Shown one piece after another: positions 13,101 to 28,100 of a DNA stretch of 64,000 nucleotides. Each line of letters opens with the position of its first letter. Position 1 is the first letter of the stretch. The position numbers and the translations under genes are program-made. Source of the stretch: Solanum dulcamara (taxonomy: Eukaryota; Streptophyta; Magnoliopsida; Solanales; Solanaceae); assembly GCF_947179165.1 (NCBI RefSeq), contig NC_077238.1, positions 83,233,757 through 83,297,756 of the forward strand, read 5' to 3'. Under the pieces are notes generated by a model. The model had not been told where the DNA came from, searched no databases, and saw only the letters and a list, made by a program, of their open reading frames with translations.

Positions 13101-16100
13101 TCTGAATGGTGGAGGAAGGCATACCCAGAAATGTGAGTACTGCATCCCCAGAAATGCAGCGGGACATGTTCATGTATAAGGGTGCGAACAGTCTCAGTAA
13201 TATGCTCATCTTTTTCTCTGCTAACCCATATTGTTGGGTTGTGTAAGGGAGAGAAGTCTGATTAATAATCCCAAGGGAAGATAAATTGTTGAAATTTAGA
13301 TAACTATTTAGGTGCATTATCCATGAGAAAAGTGTGAATACAGACACCAAACTGATTTAGTCTTTCAGTACTAAAAGTTTGAAATATAGAAAATAATTTG
13401 GAACGATCTTTTATTAAGAAAATCCAAGTAGAATTTGAGTAATTATTAATAAAGTTAACAAAATACTAAAATCAATACTGACCTAACTTTACTAGGAACG
13501 TAAACATCAATATGAAAAAGAGACTCTACACGATTATTTAAACTGCAGAGAAATATAGTTCGGGTGTGTTTTACAAGTTGAGATGGCTCACAATCAAACA
13601 TAGACAATTTTGACAATTGAGCTACCAATTTTTAAGTTTGGATAAATTAGGATCACCTGATCATCGGTGGATTAAATCTGGAGAGTCGAAGGTTGAACTC
13701 GCTGTAATAAAAAGTCCATGTGACTCACGCCTTGAGCCAATCATCTTCTTTATACTGTGGTCCTGTAAAACAACAGTCATTAAAGAATGATATGAACAAT
13801 TCAGAGTACTAGTGACTGATTGATGTATGGTTAAAGGGGAAGCCATAGACATAAAGAACATTATTCAGAGTTAAGACGGTAGGGTAGTGGCTTGATCAAC
13901 TCCTGTTGCCATGATTTGAGATTCATTAGCTAAGGTAACTGTTTGAGAGAATAAGTAATGTTTTGTTACCAGAAATGCGGTCAGAAGTGCCGGAGACAAT
14001 GACCCAAAGACCAATGGTGGTGGACCGTGAGATACAAGCAACATGATAATGGTTTGAGCAACTGAAGCTACTTGTAGAGATATCTGGTTGCTTGCCGGAT
14101 ATTGAAGAGAGTCATTGTATTTTGCCTCGAATATAGAGTAACATTTGATTGATTGGGGTAGCGGTGAATTTATTCTAAGCAACATGAGCATTTTTGGAAG
14201 GTCGATCATGTAAAGAATATCACACATCACGAGTATAGCCCAACTTCTTACAATAGCTACAGCTTGACTGGGTTTTTCTAGAACGAACATCATTCTGATT
14301 TTCAGTTCGAGACAGTAGAATAGAAGAGTCTACTATGCCACTATATGACTAGACAAAATATGTGGTGCAACATGTGGTGCAACATGTGGTGCAGCTAGTC
14401 GTAATAACTGAGAGAACAATTTGTCCACGGTAGGAGCAACAGGGATAGCCAGAATTTGGTCATATGCACCGAGTCAAGTTTAGATGGAAGCTCAACAAGT
14501 GTCAAAACAAAACATATTTTCTAACGTTGCGCAATTGTTTGTTAATATTTGCAGCAGCAGGCACCAACTCATTGAACTCTTCCTTCACTGCCTGAACACA
14601 GGTAGACATATCAAAATCCTTCTTTTTAAGGTTAGTCAACTGAGAAATCACATTATAAAAATGAGAGGTGTCCTTTGTGTATAACCCTCAAGCCTTTTTC
14701 CCAAACTAGAAAGCAAGTCTGGAATGGACGAAATAGAGGCATCAACTTCGAATCAATAGATTTCCACAATAGGCTACACAATTCAGCATCAATCTTTTTC
14801 CATTCTCCCTTTATCCTTTTCATTAATATCCTTAGCTTGTTTGATTAAGTGATCTTGAGCACCTTTTCCCTTGTACCATAATAGAACAGAAGAAGACCTA
14901 CACCACTAATCAAAGGTTTTAGAGACTGATTCTTTAAGCCTAAAGAAAATGATTTACAGAACCTGGAAAATTCCATGGAGCTTAATTCAATTGGTGGAAG
15001 AAATTTGGGAACTAATGGAGAGTCTACAAGTTCGAATTAATCACATCTATAGAGAAGGGAATCAGTTGGCTGACTTCTTAGCCAATTTGGGTATAAATCA
15101 GACACAAAAGCAACAATATACATGTTTTGGTCAGCTACCAATTACAGCAAGGGAAATATTGAATATGGAGAAACATCAAATTCCAGCAATCAGAATAAAA
15201 ACAAGGAGAATCAGCAATATTCACATTCATTAACAAAAGAGGCATGCAAAGGGTCAAAATGTCATACAGATGTCATATACATAAGAAGGTTTGTGACCTA
15301 GAGGTTAATAACAAGGCTGTACAAAAGTTAACTAACAGATCCTATGACAACCAGCAAAAACAGATACATGCACCAGCAAAAAGGGAAGGTCAGGGAACCA
15401 GATTTGACAAATGCAACAAGTGTAATCTACCAGGGAAGCCATTCAGAAGATATCTGTCACGCCCCGAGAGGGTACCCTGGGCGTGGCTGGCACTCAGAAA
15501 CCATCTCTGGACTCCGAGAGAACCACTTGATCTCATCACTCATTCGTTCATCAGCGGAAGACTTAAGTGAAAATAAGAATACTTATGTGGGCTCGCCATC
15601 ATCAACATCAAAGGAAAGAAATTATCCTTCGAAGAAGTAGTTTCAAAGGAGAACTACAGAAATAATCCTTCGAAGAAGTAGTTTCAAAGGAGAACTACAG
15701 AAATAATCCTTCGAAGAAGTAGTTTCAAAGGAGAACTACTCCAATTACATCATCAAACTTTGTCTACGAAGCCTCTAACACTATCAGACGGTGCCGATGA
15801 CATGTCCATGGCTACCTCAAAAGAAACATAATACTCAACAATAATAAAAGGATAAAGAGTTCCTCCGAATACAAGGACTCACCAAATAGATGGAAAGTAA
15901 TGATCTTCAATGATGCGCCTGTTGAGGATCTCTAACACCCGTATCTTCATCATAAAACGGTGCAGGTCGAATGACGTTAGTACATGGAATGTATGAGTAT
16001 GTAAAATGGCAGGAAAGTAAGGACAAATATCAAGAAACTCCTCTCAGAAAGACTCAGCTCAGAACTCAACATCATCTCAACATCAATATGTAATGCAAGT

Positions 16101-19100
16101 TTAAAAATAATAATAATAAGCAATGCTTACTCAGTTGGGAGTTTCTCTAACCGACAACCATCACTTATGAGCTAGTGATGATACAATGAAGCGATTTCGC
16201 TGATACATCCATCCAATACCTTGCCAGGGTAAATGACATCACCTTCTTGGATCCAATCATCAAAGTCCTCTTTTTGGGACTTAAGAGGTATAGCCTCCAT
16301 CCTACGCTGGCTACGTAGATCTGAGGTTCGAGTCAATTAAACTCTTACCCAATTCGGTGCTCAATACTACTCCCAAAATATGTGCTCATATTAACATCAT
16401 CATCTAGTCTTATTGAAATTTTATTTAAAACATCAAACTCATCTCATTACCTCTTCATCAATTATTACACTTCAAAACATCAATTACATCTCATCAAAAC
16501 ATCTTGCTCAAAACATCATTTAATCAAATTCATTTAAACTCAATTCTTTTGCTCTTTCAAAACTCAATAAAATATATGTATAGTATTAATTCAAATCACT
16601 CTTTTTGTCAATGAATATTAAAAGCCAATATCTTTACTCAAAACACGCATAAAAATATTCATGAACATTAAATCAATTAGGGTTCATGAAAAAGTAGCCA
16701 CGAACAATAATTTCAATAATATGAGAGATAAAAATAATAATAATCTCAATGCATAAATATATCTAACTCAATAGAAGAAGAATTAATTCATTTAGAATTC
16801 AAGATTAGGGTAAAAGTCAACTATAATTCAATTACGATGAATTTAAATATTGGGCGCATGGACGAACTTAATCCAATGCTATGAATAGCCTTACATACCT
16901 GGAGTCCGAAGCTTTACTCCGAATTGAAGAACTCAATGAACACTCTTGAACCCTTAGCCTTTTCTCCTCGCCGGAGCGTTTTGGTGTTCTACCCGGAGTA
17001 TAAGATTCACCGAAATAGTATTTCTACACTACTAAAAACTAAAACTATATTTGAGAATGAGTAAAGAAGTGTATAGAGAGAAGAGTTGCTTGAGAAAGTT
17101 TGATGAATAAATGAGGAAATAAGGTGGGTATTTATAGGTGTGGAGGAGAGACCTAACAATAAATAAAAATAATTACAAAGGATGATCTTGAAAATTCAAT
17201 GGAGGATTGTGATGTAATGGGTGATGTTAAATGGAGGACTATTGATGTCATGGGTGATGTCAAATGGATCTAGATCTTTCCATGGTTGGTGAGATGAACC
17301 TTCTTTTAACGGAATATCCTTTTTCGGAGCTGCGTTTGAACAAGATAACTTCCTAATTAGGATTTGGTGTCTCATATGAATTGTAGCTCTAGAAGTCTAC
17401 TTTCATGTCGTTCAAGAATCAACCGATTTGGAGCATCCTACCGTGAGATATGATTTTTCTTCTACAAACACTCCATTTCGTCACAACACCATGTCTTGCA
17501 AAAATTAATTTATTTGACCTACTTATCCTCCGAATCTTAAGATATGGTCTTCACGAAAGGCGTAGGTAATGACGTTGGAGTTATTCAGAAATTTGAATCA
17601 CCTAGTTTGGACTATCCTATGAAAAGTTATGCCCAAAATACAGAAGCAGTATCATTTTCGTTGAGAATTGAAACACCACATACAACGTTTTAGGGGTGTT
17701 ACAATATCTTTCAACATCAGGGTTTGGACCGTTTTGGCATCAGCTGAAAAGAGATCTTGAGTTAGCACAAAGAGTAAATGGTAGCGGCCGAAGAAATGAC
17801 TCCAGAAGAGAAAGAGGGAAGATACTTACAATGAGCTACCTGTGAAGCAAACTAGGCTTTAACCCTCCTCGAGTTCACAAACTCATCAACCCACCGGATG
17901 GTATACCTACGAGGAAAACAGAGGGTAAGGAGAGTCGAGATGAAGTAAGGCAAGGGCGAATGGAGTATTTACCTTTGTTAGCTGAGCAGAAAGGTCCACC
18001 ACACGTCTTTATAGCATGTTTATCATCCACAAGAGAAGAAAGAGAAGCCGCGGAGAGAAATTGAGGGACTTGAAGAAGAGAGAGTAGAACAAAATAGGAA
18101 ACTCTATTTTCTAGGGTCGTGTTTGATTTCACCTGAAGCTGGACTTTTAAGCCAGTCTTCAGGGCCTTTTTTATATTTTTGTTTGTTTTAGACTTTGATC
18201 TATTGGGCCTGTTTTGGGTCCAGTAGATTTAAATGAATAAAACGGGCCTATGGTCCAAAATTGATTTTAAAAAAAGGTTTTGTGGTGATAGAGTGATTCG
18301 AGTTACTTAAAACTATAGTTTTAGCACCAAAATATCTGATATGAAAGACATGAAGATGGTTTTAAAAGGAAAATTCAACCAAATATCAAATATATGATGT
18401 ACATGTTACCAAAGTGCTAGCAGCGTAAAAAAATAGAGAAAAATTTCTGGCGGAGTTGAAAAACCCAGAAACAATTGTCGTAATTTGGAAAATGTTATTA
18501 GAACGTGGTGGAATTTTGATGGATAGGCTTGGGCTGAGAGGCGAGTTCCTGAGATGAAAACTTCTCGCTGGAGAACTGCCTGAAAGGTCACTCACGCGTT
18601 GGCGCATGACTGGATCTCGTCGGATAATTCTTCCCTCTTGACGATTTGTAGGAGGATTGATGGGGCGAGATTAACTGGGGTTTGATCGTACGAAGGTTCT
18701 GACCCTATTGATGGTGCTGGTATATACTGTACCAGGGGGAAGCAATGAAGTCTTGGAACAGTGGTGTAGTGGTGTAGTTGCTGGAAAGTTGCTCGGCAAT
18801 AGAATTTCTCTTTTACAATGATTATTTTCTCACAAAATGCTCTGATAACATGTGAGGAAGACTAGAAGGAAGAGAAAGTTCTGCTTGATTATTTTCTCAA
18901 ACTATTGAGGCTTAAACAACTATGTTTATATGTTCTAATATAATTACAAGGAGAAAATCATATCTAATATATTTACACTAATTCTAGAATATTCACTGGA
19001 TTCTAATAGAAGAGCAAAACAAAAATAAAAAAAATGCAAAAATGCGAATAAGCTAGACAAAAGAAAGGAGAATATATTACTGACTTAAATTAGAAGTAAT

Positions 19101-22100
19101 GAGTTACACTAATTCTAGAATATTCACTGGATTCTAATAGAAGTGCAAAACAAAAATAAAAAAAATGCAAAAATGCGAATAAGCTAGATGAAAGAACGGA
19201 GAATATATTACTGACTTAAATTAGAAGTAATGAGTTATATAACTGACCAAAAATAACATAAAAGATCAAATAGCGCATCAAAATCAGATAAAGCAAAACA
19301 GATATTCCACTATAGTATCTTTTAGTTGACTTGGGCTTAAGGATACCATTAACTACCATAAATTCTTATAGAACTCAATTTTGTACAATAATCTGCAGAA
19401 GCTGCTACGGTACTGTCTATACCCAATAAAGTCGAATGCTTGAATGGAGTCACAATCAAAATCATTTCCCTAGGTTTCGAACACTCAATTGCTGTAACAG
19501 GTATGAGATATAATTTGTCATATGAGATCTAATTTGTTAAATGCTTCTTTTCATGATAAAAGAAAACCAGGATCAAACATGTTATTCCACTATTATGCTT
19601 GTTAAGGAAAAAAGAGCTATGGTTTGCTCGCAGCCTGAGTGACCACTGTCTTCATGTCATCACTATGTTATCTTTTTTCTGGCCAGATAAAGGTGAGACT
19701 TTGAGTTGGGGTGGGGGACAATCAGGAAGACTTGGTCATGGACATCAATCAGGCATTTTTGGACTCTTAAAAAGTGACAGGTTAAGTAGGTGGTTGATGA
19801 TCCTCTGTATTTTGCATGAGTTGATTTTTTGTTTCCAGTATTATTAAGTATTATCAACAGTATTCTTACTCTTGTCCAAAATAAATTACAAATTGAGTTA
19901 TTTTGATGAATAAATGGGTCTCCTCGTATTACTGGATGACAGAGGATGCTATCAGTGGTAGCCAACTCTTCTACTTTATTATGTACTTTGCATCTATTCA
20001 AGTGTTTCTAGTGAATAATCAATTGGTTATTGTTGGTAATACTAGCTGTTATTTCTTCTTTCCTTTAAACAATTGATCCTTTCTTGTCTTTGAAAACAGT
20101 GAATACACACCACGACTTATTAAGGAACTTGAGGGGTTGAAGGTACTGTTATCTGCGATGTCTTCAAGTTTCAATTATAGACTTCTCTCTTCAGGATGTC
20201 AAGAGTTTTTAATACATGCTTCATAGCTGCTGGTTCATTTTGACAATTCTTGTTATGCGTAAATAGGTTAAGAATGTGGCTGCTGGAATGTTGCATTCTG
20301 TCTGCATCAGCGGTAACTCATTGAAATTAGCAGAAAACACTTTGATGTTAAAGAAAGGCCACAAATTTTATATTTTATCCTTTTTTGTAAGCCACAGAGA
20401 ATGGATCTGTACATATTTTTGGAAAAAGAGCAAATAAGAAATTGGTAAATATCTATATACTAGCATCATGCAATTTTTTTTTATTTACATTGAATGACGT
20501 TCCACTTCTATTTAAAATTTTAGGGCTATAGTGAAGCATCAAATAATTCGGTACCATCTATGGTAGATGGACTTCCATATTCTGAAAAGGCTGCATGTGG
20601 AGGCTATCATACCTGTGTTATTACAGGTAATTTATCGGGTTCAATATTCTCCACTTGATTTCTATCTTTGAGCAGCAACAAACTGAGTATTTGTCCTAAA
20701 CTCTGAAGATATGATCTATATTTGTGAAAAAAATGTTGGTGTAGGATTTGTCATATTTAAACTAAGTTGGCATAATTGATAGGTTTATCTAGTCTCACAC
20801 ACAATTTTTACGCAAACATTCCCACTTCTTGTCATGCCCCAAAACCTTGGTGGGATGGACCAGCATCCAGTGCCTTAACTTTGACTGAGCGAACCAACCT
20901 TTCTAGACTAATGAATGTAATTCATGCATGAGCGGAAATATAAATCTTTTCATTAAATCTTTTCTTTTCATAAAACACTTTTCTTTCATAAACGCCTTCT
21001 TTTCAAAGACTTGCGGAATTAGATATACGAAATAGTAAATTATGTATGTCATATGAGACCTCAAATAAGAATGACAACAACATATCCATACCCACTATGT
21101 CTATGAGCGTCTATGGCTATTGAATAAAAGAAATGTCTCTGACAATATCCAAAAACGAATACCAATATTTATATCTAACAAAAGAACGCCCTGAACATGA
21201 AGTGGGGCTCACCAAGAGCTGTAGGATGAGGGAGGCGCCTAGTGAAGATCCGTGCCGTCCTGAGTATTAAAACCTGCATTCACGAAGACATGCAGCGCCC
21301 CCGACAAAAGAGATGTGAGTAATAACGAAGAGTGCTTGTATGCGTTGTAAGCTCCCTCACATAAAATGGGAGAAGAACATAAAGCGAAACGTGAAAGGAT
21401 AAAATGTAATTTGAAGTACCATTTTGTTTTATTTCATAAAGCATATAATTATTTGATCTTTAAATAAACTATACTTATTATCTTTGGCGGGAGTCCCTAA
21501 TCATTGACATAAATATTAGCCACCATGTGTACCTCATGGTGCTCCAACCTTTAGCCTGGGACAGATTTAGCATCTCACCATATTGTCGTATGAATGTCGA
21601 GAAATTTTCTAGCAAGAACATAATCCCAACCAAGGGCACCAATCAAGGGTGAGCATCCAATCTCCCAAACGAATTGGTATGACCATAGTCCTATAACGAT
21701 ACATGTAGCTTTGAATATTTGATCCTCTTTTGCATATACCTTCCAGTTGACTAAGAATACTAACATTTCCTTTCATTTGGCACCTTTGGCCATAAGTCAT
21801 TAACTTTAAGTTAGGCTTTGTAGGTACAATTCATTCTTAAACATTTCATAATCATCAACGATTGTCATTTGAGAAACTATAGTCATATTCAATTTCCTTT
21901 GGAAAACGTAACACTAAAGTCAATTCTCGTTTAAACCTTTGAAAAGTTTAAAGTCATATGAAGTATAAATAATTTGAATCATAATATTTGAGGAAAAACA
22001 TGGATAACATATAATTCCTGGTCGCCCTCAAATTATACACTAATAATTTAGAAGACATTTGTCATACAATCATGTTTTAGAAGGCATGTAAGTTTTGAGA

Positions 22101-25100
22101 AATAATTCTTTGGAAGGGTCCATCTCAACATCCCTCGGACGTTCTTCCAGCTAACAAGTGTTTCTGTATCTCAACCAACTCGACAAGAATTAATCTACTA
22201 GTCACAATGGATACTAGTCGTCAATAACCCATTGGGTTCTTCATAAGTTCAATTCAAATCATAAAGAGAAGTGTAGGCTTCCCTCTCCCTCCCTACGTAG
22301 CTACGTAGGAATGCTACGTAGGAAGGCTCCTTTCCTGGTCAGCTGTTGGAATGTGCTATGCCATTGTGTGTAGCTACACACATTGTTGCGCAGAAATTGA
22401 GGTTTTTTTGCATAGAAATTGAGTTGTGTGCGTAGTTGAGGCTTTATACGCGTAGGAACTTCTCTCCATGCATAGCTTTGGCTTTGGGTGCATAGCTATG
22501 CATGCCTCGCGTAGCTGCATTTCATTGGTGGAGATTTCAATGGGCATATCGGTACAACTCCTGATGGTTTTGATGATGTCCATAGAGGCTTTGGTTTTGG
22601 GGAAAGGAATGGCAGCGGGGTATCCCTTCTGGAGTTTGCTAAAGCTTTTGAGTTGGTTATTGCTAACTCGTGCTTTATGAAGATGGATAATCACTTGGTC
22701 ACCTTTAGTAGCACGGTAGCTAGGACTCAGATTGACTACTTTCTTCTCCGGACGGGTGATAAAGGCCTTTGTAAGGATTGAAAGGTTATTCCGAGTGAAA
22801 ATATTACTACCCAACATTAGCTTTTGGTGATGGACTTGGAGATTAAGAAGGATAGGAGAAAGAAGATCCTTTATGACCGACTGAGGATTAGGTGGGGGGG
22901 CCTAGCTCCCGCCCTTTCTCGGGAGATGGGGGAGAAGTTGAGTGGTTTAGGGGCCTGGAGTAGTAGCGGGGATGTGAACAACATGTGGGACATGACAGCT
23001 GGTTGTATTAGAAAAGCAGCTACCGAGGTTCTAGGGGTATCGAGAGGAATCTTTGGTAGTCGTCAAGGAGATTGGTGGTGGAATGGAGAAGTACAAGGCA
23101 AAGTGAAAGCCAAGAAGATTGCCTATACAGAGTGGTTGGAGTGCGTGGATGAGGAGGAGAAGAGTAGGCTTAAAGATATCTATAAGAAGGCGAAGATGGA
23201 AGCGAAGTCGGCGGTCACCAGTGCTAAGACGACAACTTTTGAACGCTTATATGTCGAGCTAGGGGAAAAAGGTGGGGATAAGAGATTGTATAGGCTCTCC
23301 AAAGCGAGAGAGAGAAAAGCCCGCGTCCTGGATCTAGTAAAGTGCATCAAGGACGACGAAGGTGAAGTGTTAGTGGATGAGACCTCTATCAAGCAAAGGT
23401 GGCAAGCTTACTTACACAGGCTTTTAAATGAAAAAGGAGACAGAGACATTGTACTGGGTGATTTGGCATTCTCTCATAGTCTTCGGGACTTTGGGTGCTG
23501 CAGGTGTTTTAGGGTTGAGGAGGTTAGACGTGCTATTAGCAGGATGACGAGGGGAGAGCGACCGGGCCCGATGAGATTCCGGTGGACTTTTGGAAGAGCA
23601 CTGACAAGGCAGGTTTGGAGTGGTTGACTAAGTTGTTTAATGTTATTTTGAAGACTGCTAAGATACCCGATGAATGGAGGTGGAGTACTATGGTTCCATC
23701 GTACAAGAACAAGGTGATATCCAAAACTGTAATAACTACAGGGGAATCAAATTGCTAAGCTACACTATGGGAGATCCAAGTAATGAAGCACCAGATTCAA
23801 ATGAATTGCGTGATATGATGCAGCAACTGCTCACAGAGGTAGGTACTTTGGCTGGGAAGGTTTCTTCTCTGGAAAGATTAGATCAAGCTGTGGTGGACTT
23901 GAGGCAACAAGTTACAGCTGGGGAAATTAGGAGGGAAAAATCACCACTGGAAAGGGAGGGTGATCCTGTGCGAAGGGAGCAATCAGAGGAAAGGTTACAC
24001 AAAGAAAGGGCAAACAGCTTCCACTCTCACCATTCAAATTTCAATCGATGGTCAAGAATGGAGTTCTTGAGGTTTAATGGGGAAGATCTCAGGTCATGGT
24101 TGTAAAATTGATCAATTGTTTTCTATGGAAGGAGTTCCAGCAGAGGAGAAGGTGGGAGTCGCTGCTCTACAGTTAGAGGGTGAAGCTATTCAATGGCACT
24201 TGGCTTTTATGAGGTACAGACAATTCCTACAACCTGCTACTTGGAGTGAATATGTTATGGCTATGGTGGAAAGGTTTGGGAATGACTTTGATGACCCATG
24301 GAAGAGATCAAGAAGGTTAAACAGACTGGGAGTGTGAAGGAATACCAAACTGTCTTTGAAAGGAACTTGACAAGAGTGAATTTGTCACAAGAAAATGCCA
24401 TCAGTTGTTTCATTGGAGGGCTGAGGCATGAGCTGAATATTGCTTTGAAGGTGACCAATCCCACCACTTTGGCTCAAGTTTACAGAAGTGCAAGATTACA
24501 AGAAGCTTACCTAGCTGCAGTTAGACAGCCTGTGCAGACACATTCTCAGGTGAATTCAAGAAGGTTCACAGATCAAAGAAATTACAGTTGCAAGCCTCCT
24601 TTACCTACACCTGGAGCTAGTAGTTCAATTGGTTCTAGAGGAGTGAACAGGAGGACACTGAGTATAGAGGAGATGAATGACAAAAGATCAAAAGGATTGT
24701 GCTACTTTTGCAATGAGAAGTACATTCCTGGGCACAAATGCAAGACTTCCAAACAGTTGTATCTGTTGGAGATAGAAGAGACAGAAGATATATTAGAGAT
24801 GGAAGTTGTAAGGGAGGAACCAGACATACAGTTTCATGAAGAGGACAGTAATCAATTGAAATTGGTCCAACCTGTAGAACATATGGAGATCTCTATGCAT
24901 GCACTAAATGGATCATTAGGTTACAGAACCTTGAAAGTGACTGGTTATCACTCCAAGAAGGGGTTAAACATATTGATAGACACTGGGAGCTCTCACAACT
25001 TCATTGATCCTGAGTTGGTTAGTCAACTAGGATGTGAGATTAAGTCTACTCCACCTCAATTGGTTGCTGCAGCAAATGGCAACATGAAAGTGGACAAAAT

Positions 25101-28100
25101 GACTACTATTACTTGGTTACTGCAGGGAGCTGAATTTTCAGCTGATTTCTTACTGTTACCACTTGGGAGTTTTGGAGTAGTGCTGGGGGTTCAATGGTTA
25201 CTAACTCTGGGGGATATCAAGATGAATTTCAGGAAGCTCACCATGGAATTTTGGTACAAGGGAAGGAAGCATTTACTCAGGGGAGCTGGCAACCAGGTAC
25301 TAACTGCTGGTCCTGGAAAGTTAGCAAGACATTCAGGTAATCAATCTCAACTCTGCATGATTCAAGTAATGCCAGTAGGAAGTGAGGAAGTTAAGGCAGT
25401 ACACGACCCAATTAAGGAGAAGGATAGTGAAAGTAATCCTAGTCTTTTGGCATTGTTGTCTGAGTTTAACAAACTATTTGAAGAACCTGTTAGTTTACCA
25501 CCTTCAAGAGGTGTATTTGATCACAGAATTGTGTTGCAAGCTAGGACTGAACCTATGAACAAGAGACCTTATAGATATCCTTCAGTTAAAAAGGATGTCA
25601 TTGAAGGGTTAGTTCAACAAATGCTAGATCAAGGGATCATTCAGCCTAGTTGCAGTCCTTTTGCATCTCCAGTTGTATTGGTAGGGAAAAAGGATGGTTT
25701 ATGGAGACTGTGCGTAGACTACAGAGATTTGAATAAGTTTAGTGTGAAAAACAAGTTTCCCATTCCTATTGTTGAGGATCTATTAGATAAATTGGGAGGA
25801 ATTTTCCAAGATAGACCTGAGGTCTGGATATAACCAATTGAGAATGGCATCAGAGGATGTGCCCAAGACTGCTTTCAGAACTCATTCAGGGCATTTTGAA
25901 TACTTGGTGATGCCTTTTGGCCTTTCAAATGCCCCAGCTACCTTCCAGGGTCTGATGAATTTTGTATTTCATAAATATCTCAGGAAACATGTACTTGTTT
26001 TCTTTGATGATAGTCTGATTTACAGTGGAACTATGGAAGATCATGTTATACACTTGAGGTCTGTTTTTGTAGAGATGGTTAAGCATCAACTCTTGGCCAA
26101 GAGGAGCAAGTGTTTCTTTGGGGTTCATAGAATTGAGTACCTTGGGCACTTTATTACAGCAGAAGGGGTATCTACTAACCCACAGATGGTAGAAGCTGCA
26201 AGGAAATGGCCTACACCAACCACTCTTAAGCAACTAAGAGGATTCTTGGGATTAGCTGGATATTACAGAAGATTCATCCAGGGTTTTGGCATGATATGCA
26301 AGCCTTTGACTGACTTAACTAAGAAAAATAGTTTCAAATGGTCAAGTACAGCTCAATCAGCTTTTGAGGAGTTAAAAATTGCCTTGACACAGACCCCTGT
26401 CTTGGCATTACCTGATGTCAACAAGACTTTTGTAGTGGAGACTGATGCCAATGGGTATGGAATAGGAGCTGTTTTTATGAAGGAAGGACATCCTATAGCT
26501 TTCATCAGTAAAGCTTTATCTCCTAGACATGCTTCCCTATCTGTATATGATAGAGAACTCTTAGCTATTGTCCAGGCTGTGAATAAGTGGTCTCAATACT
26601 TGCTAGGGCAGAAGTTCATCATCAGAACTGATCAGAAGGCTCTGAAGTTTCTTATGGAGCAAAAGTTGCATACTAACTCTCAGCTGTTATGGCTAACCAA
26701 GTTGATGCCTTTTGATTATGCCATAAGAGTACAAAAGGGGAGTTGACAATAAGGTGGCTGATGCTCTCTCTAGAGTTTCTGGTGCTGAACTATTGGCTTT
26801 GGTGGTGTCCCCCACTGGTACTGAATTATACCAAGCTATTGTGGATGGTTGGTCTTCAGATACTGAACTTCAACAACTCATTTCAGACTTGCAGGCAGAT
26901 CCGACTACTCATAAACAGTTTACTTGGTGCCAAGGTCAACTGAGGAAAAAGGGCAAGCTAGTTATTGGCAAGGATCAAAATCTTAGGACTGAGATTATGA
27001 AGCTTTGGCATGCAGGTTCTCAAGGAGGTCATTCAGGTGTTGAAGCCACATTGAAGAGGCTTCTCACTTTGTTCTATTGGAAACATATGAGGACTGAAGT
27101 AAAGCAGTTTATTCAGAGGTGTGATGTTTGTCAAAAGGTTAAATCTGATCTTGCTGCATATCCTGGATTATTACAACCTCTTCCTATTCCAGATGTGGTT
27201 TGGTCCCATATTAGCATGGATTTTATTGATGGCTTGCCTAAATCCAAAGGGTATGAAGTGATCTTAGTGGTGGTTGACAGGCTCAGCAAGTATGGGCATT
27301 TCATTCCTCTTAAGGATCCTTATACTGCTCATTCAGTTGCTAAGGAGTTCTTTGATACTGTTGTTAAACTCCATGGGTTACCTGATACCATTACTAGTGA
27401 TAGGGATGCTGTTTTCTTGAGTTCCTTCTGGCAAGAACTTTTCACAATTCAAGGGGTACAACTTAATACTTCTACTGCCTATCACCCTCAATCAGATGGT
27501 CAGACTGAGGTGTTGAACAGGTGTTTGGAGACATATTTGAGATGCTACTGTCATGAGGATGCCTCAGCTTGGATTTCTTGTTTGTCTATGGCTGAGTATT
27601 GGTACAATACTTCCTACCATTCAGCCATTCACATCGCCCCTTATGAGGCCTTATATGGCAGGCCGCCTCCTCTCCACTTGCCCTACCTTCCAGGAGAATC
27701 ATCTTCAGCTCAGGTTGATTGTACACTGATTAGTAGAGAACTGAAGTTGCAACTTCTTAAACACCATCTTGGTAGAGCTCAACTGAGGATGAAACAACAG
27801 GCTGACTCTCATAGGAGTGACAGAAATTTTGATGTAGGGGATTGGGTTTATTTCAAAATTCAACCATATAAGCAGGCCACTATCTCTAATCATACTTCCC
27901 ATAAGTTGGCTGCAAAGTACTATGGCCCATTTCAGATTTTAAGGAGGGTTGGTCCAGTTGCTTACACTCTCCTACTACCTAGTTCTGTCAAAATACATCC
28001 TACTGTGCATGTGTCCCTCTTAAAGAAATGTTATGAAGTGCCCTCACAGATCTCTTATCCTCCTACTATTGATTTAGCTAGTCCTCATTGCCCTGAACCT

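Noticed and set aside
17875..18132. Minus-strand reading frame of 85 codons
   Set aside because: No recognisable domain; low-complexity serine/leucine-rich; lies in retroelement debris.
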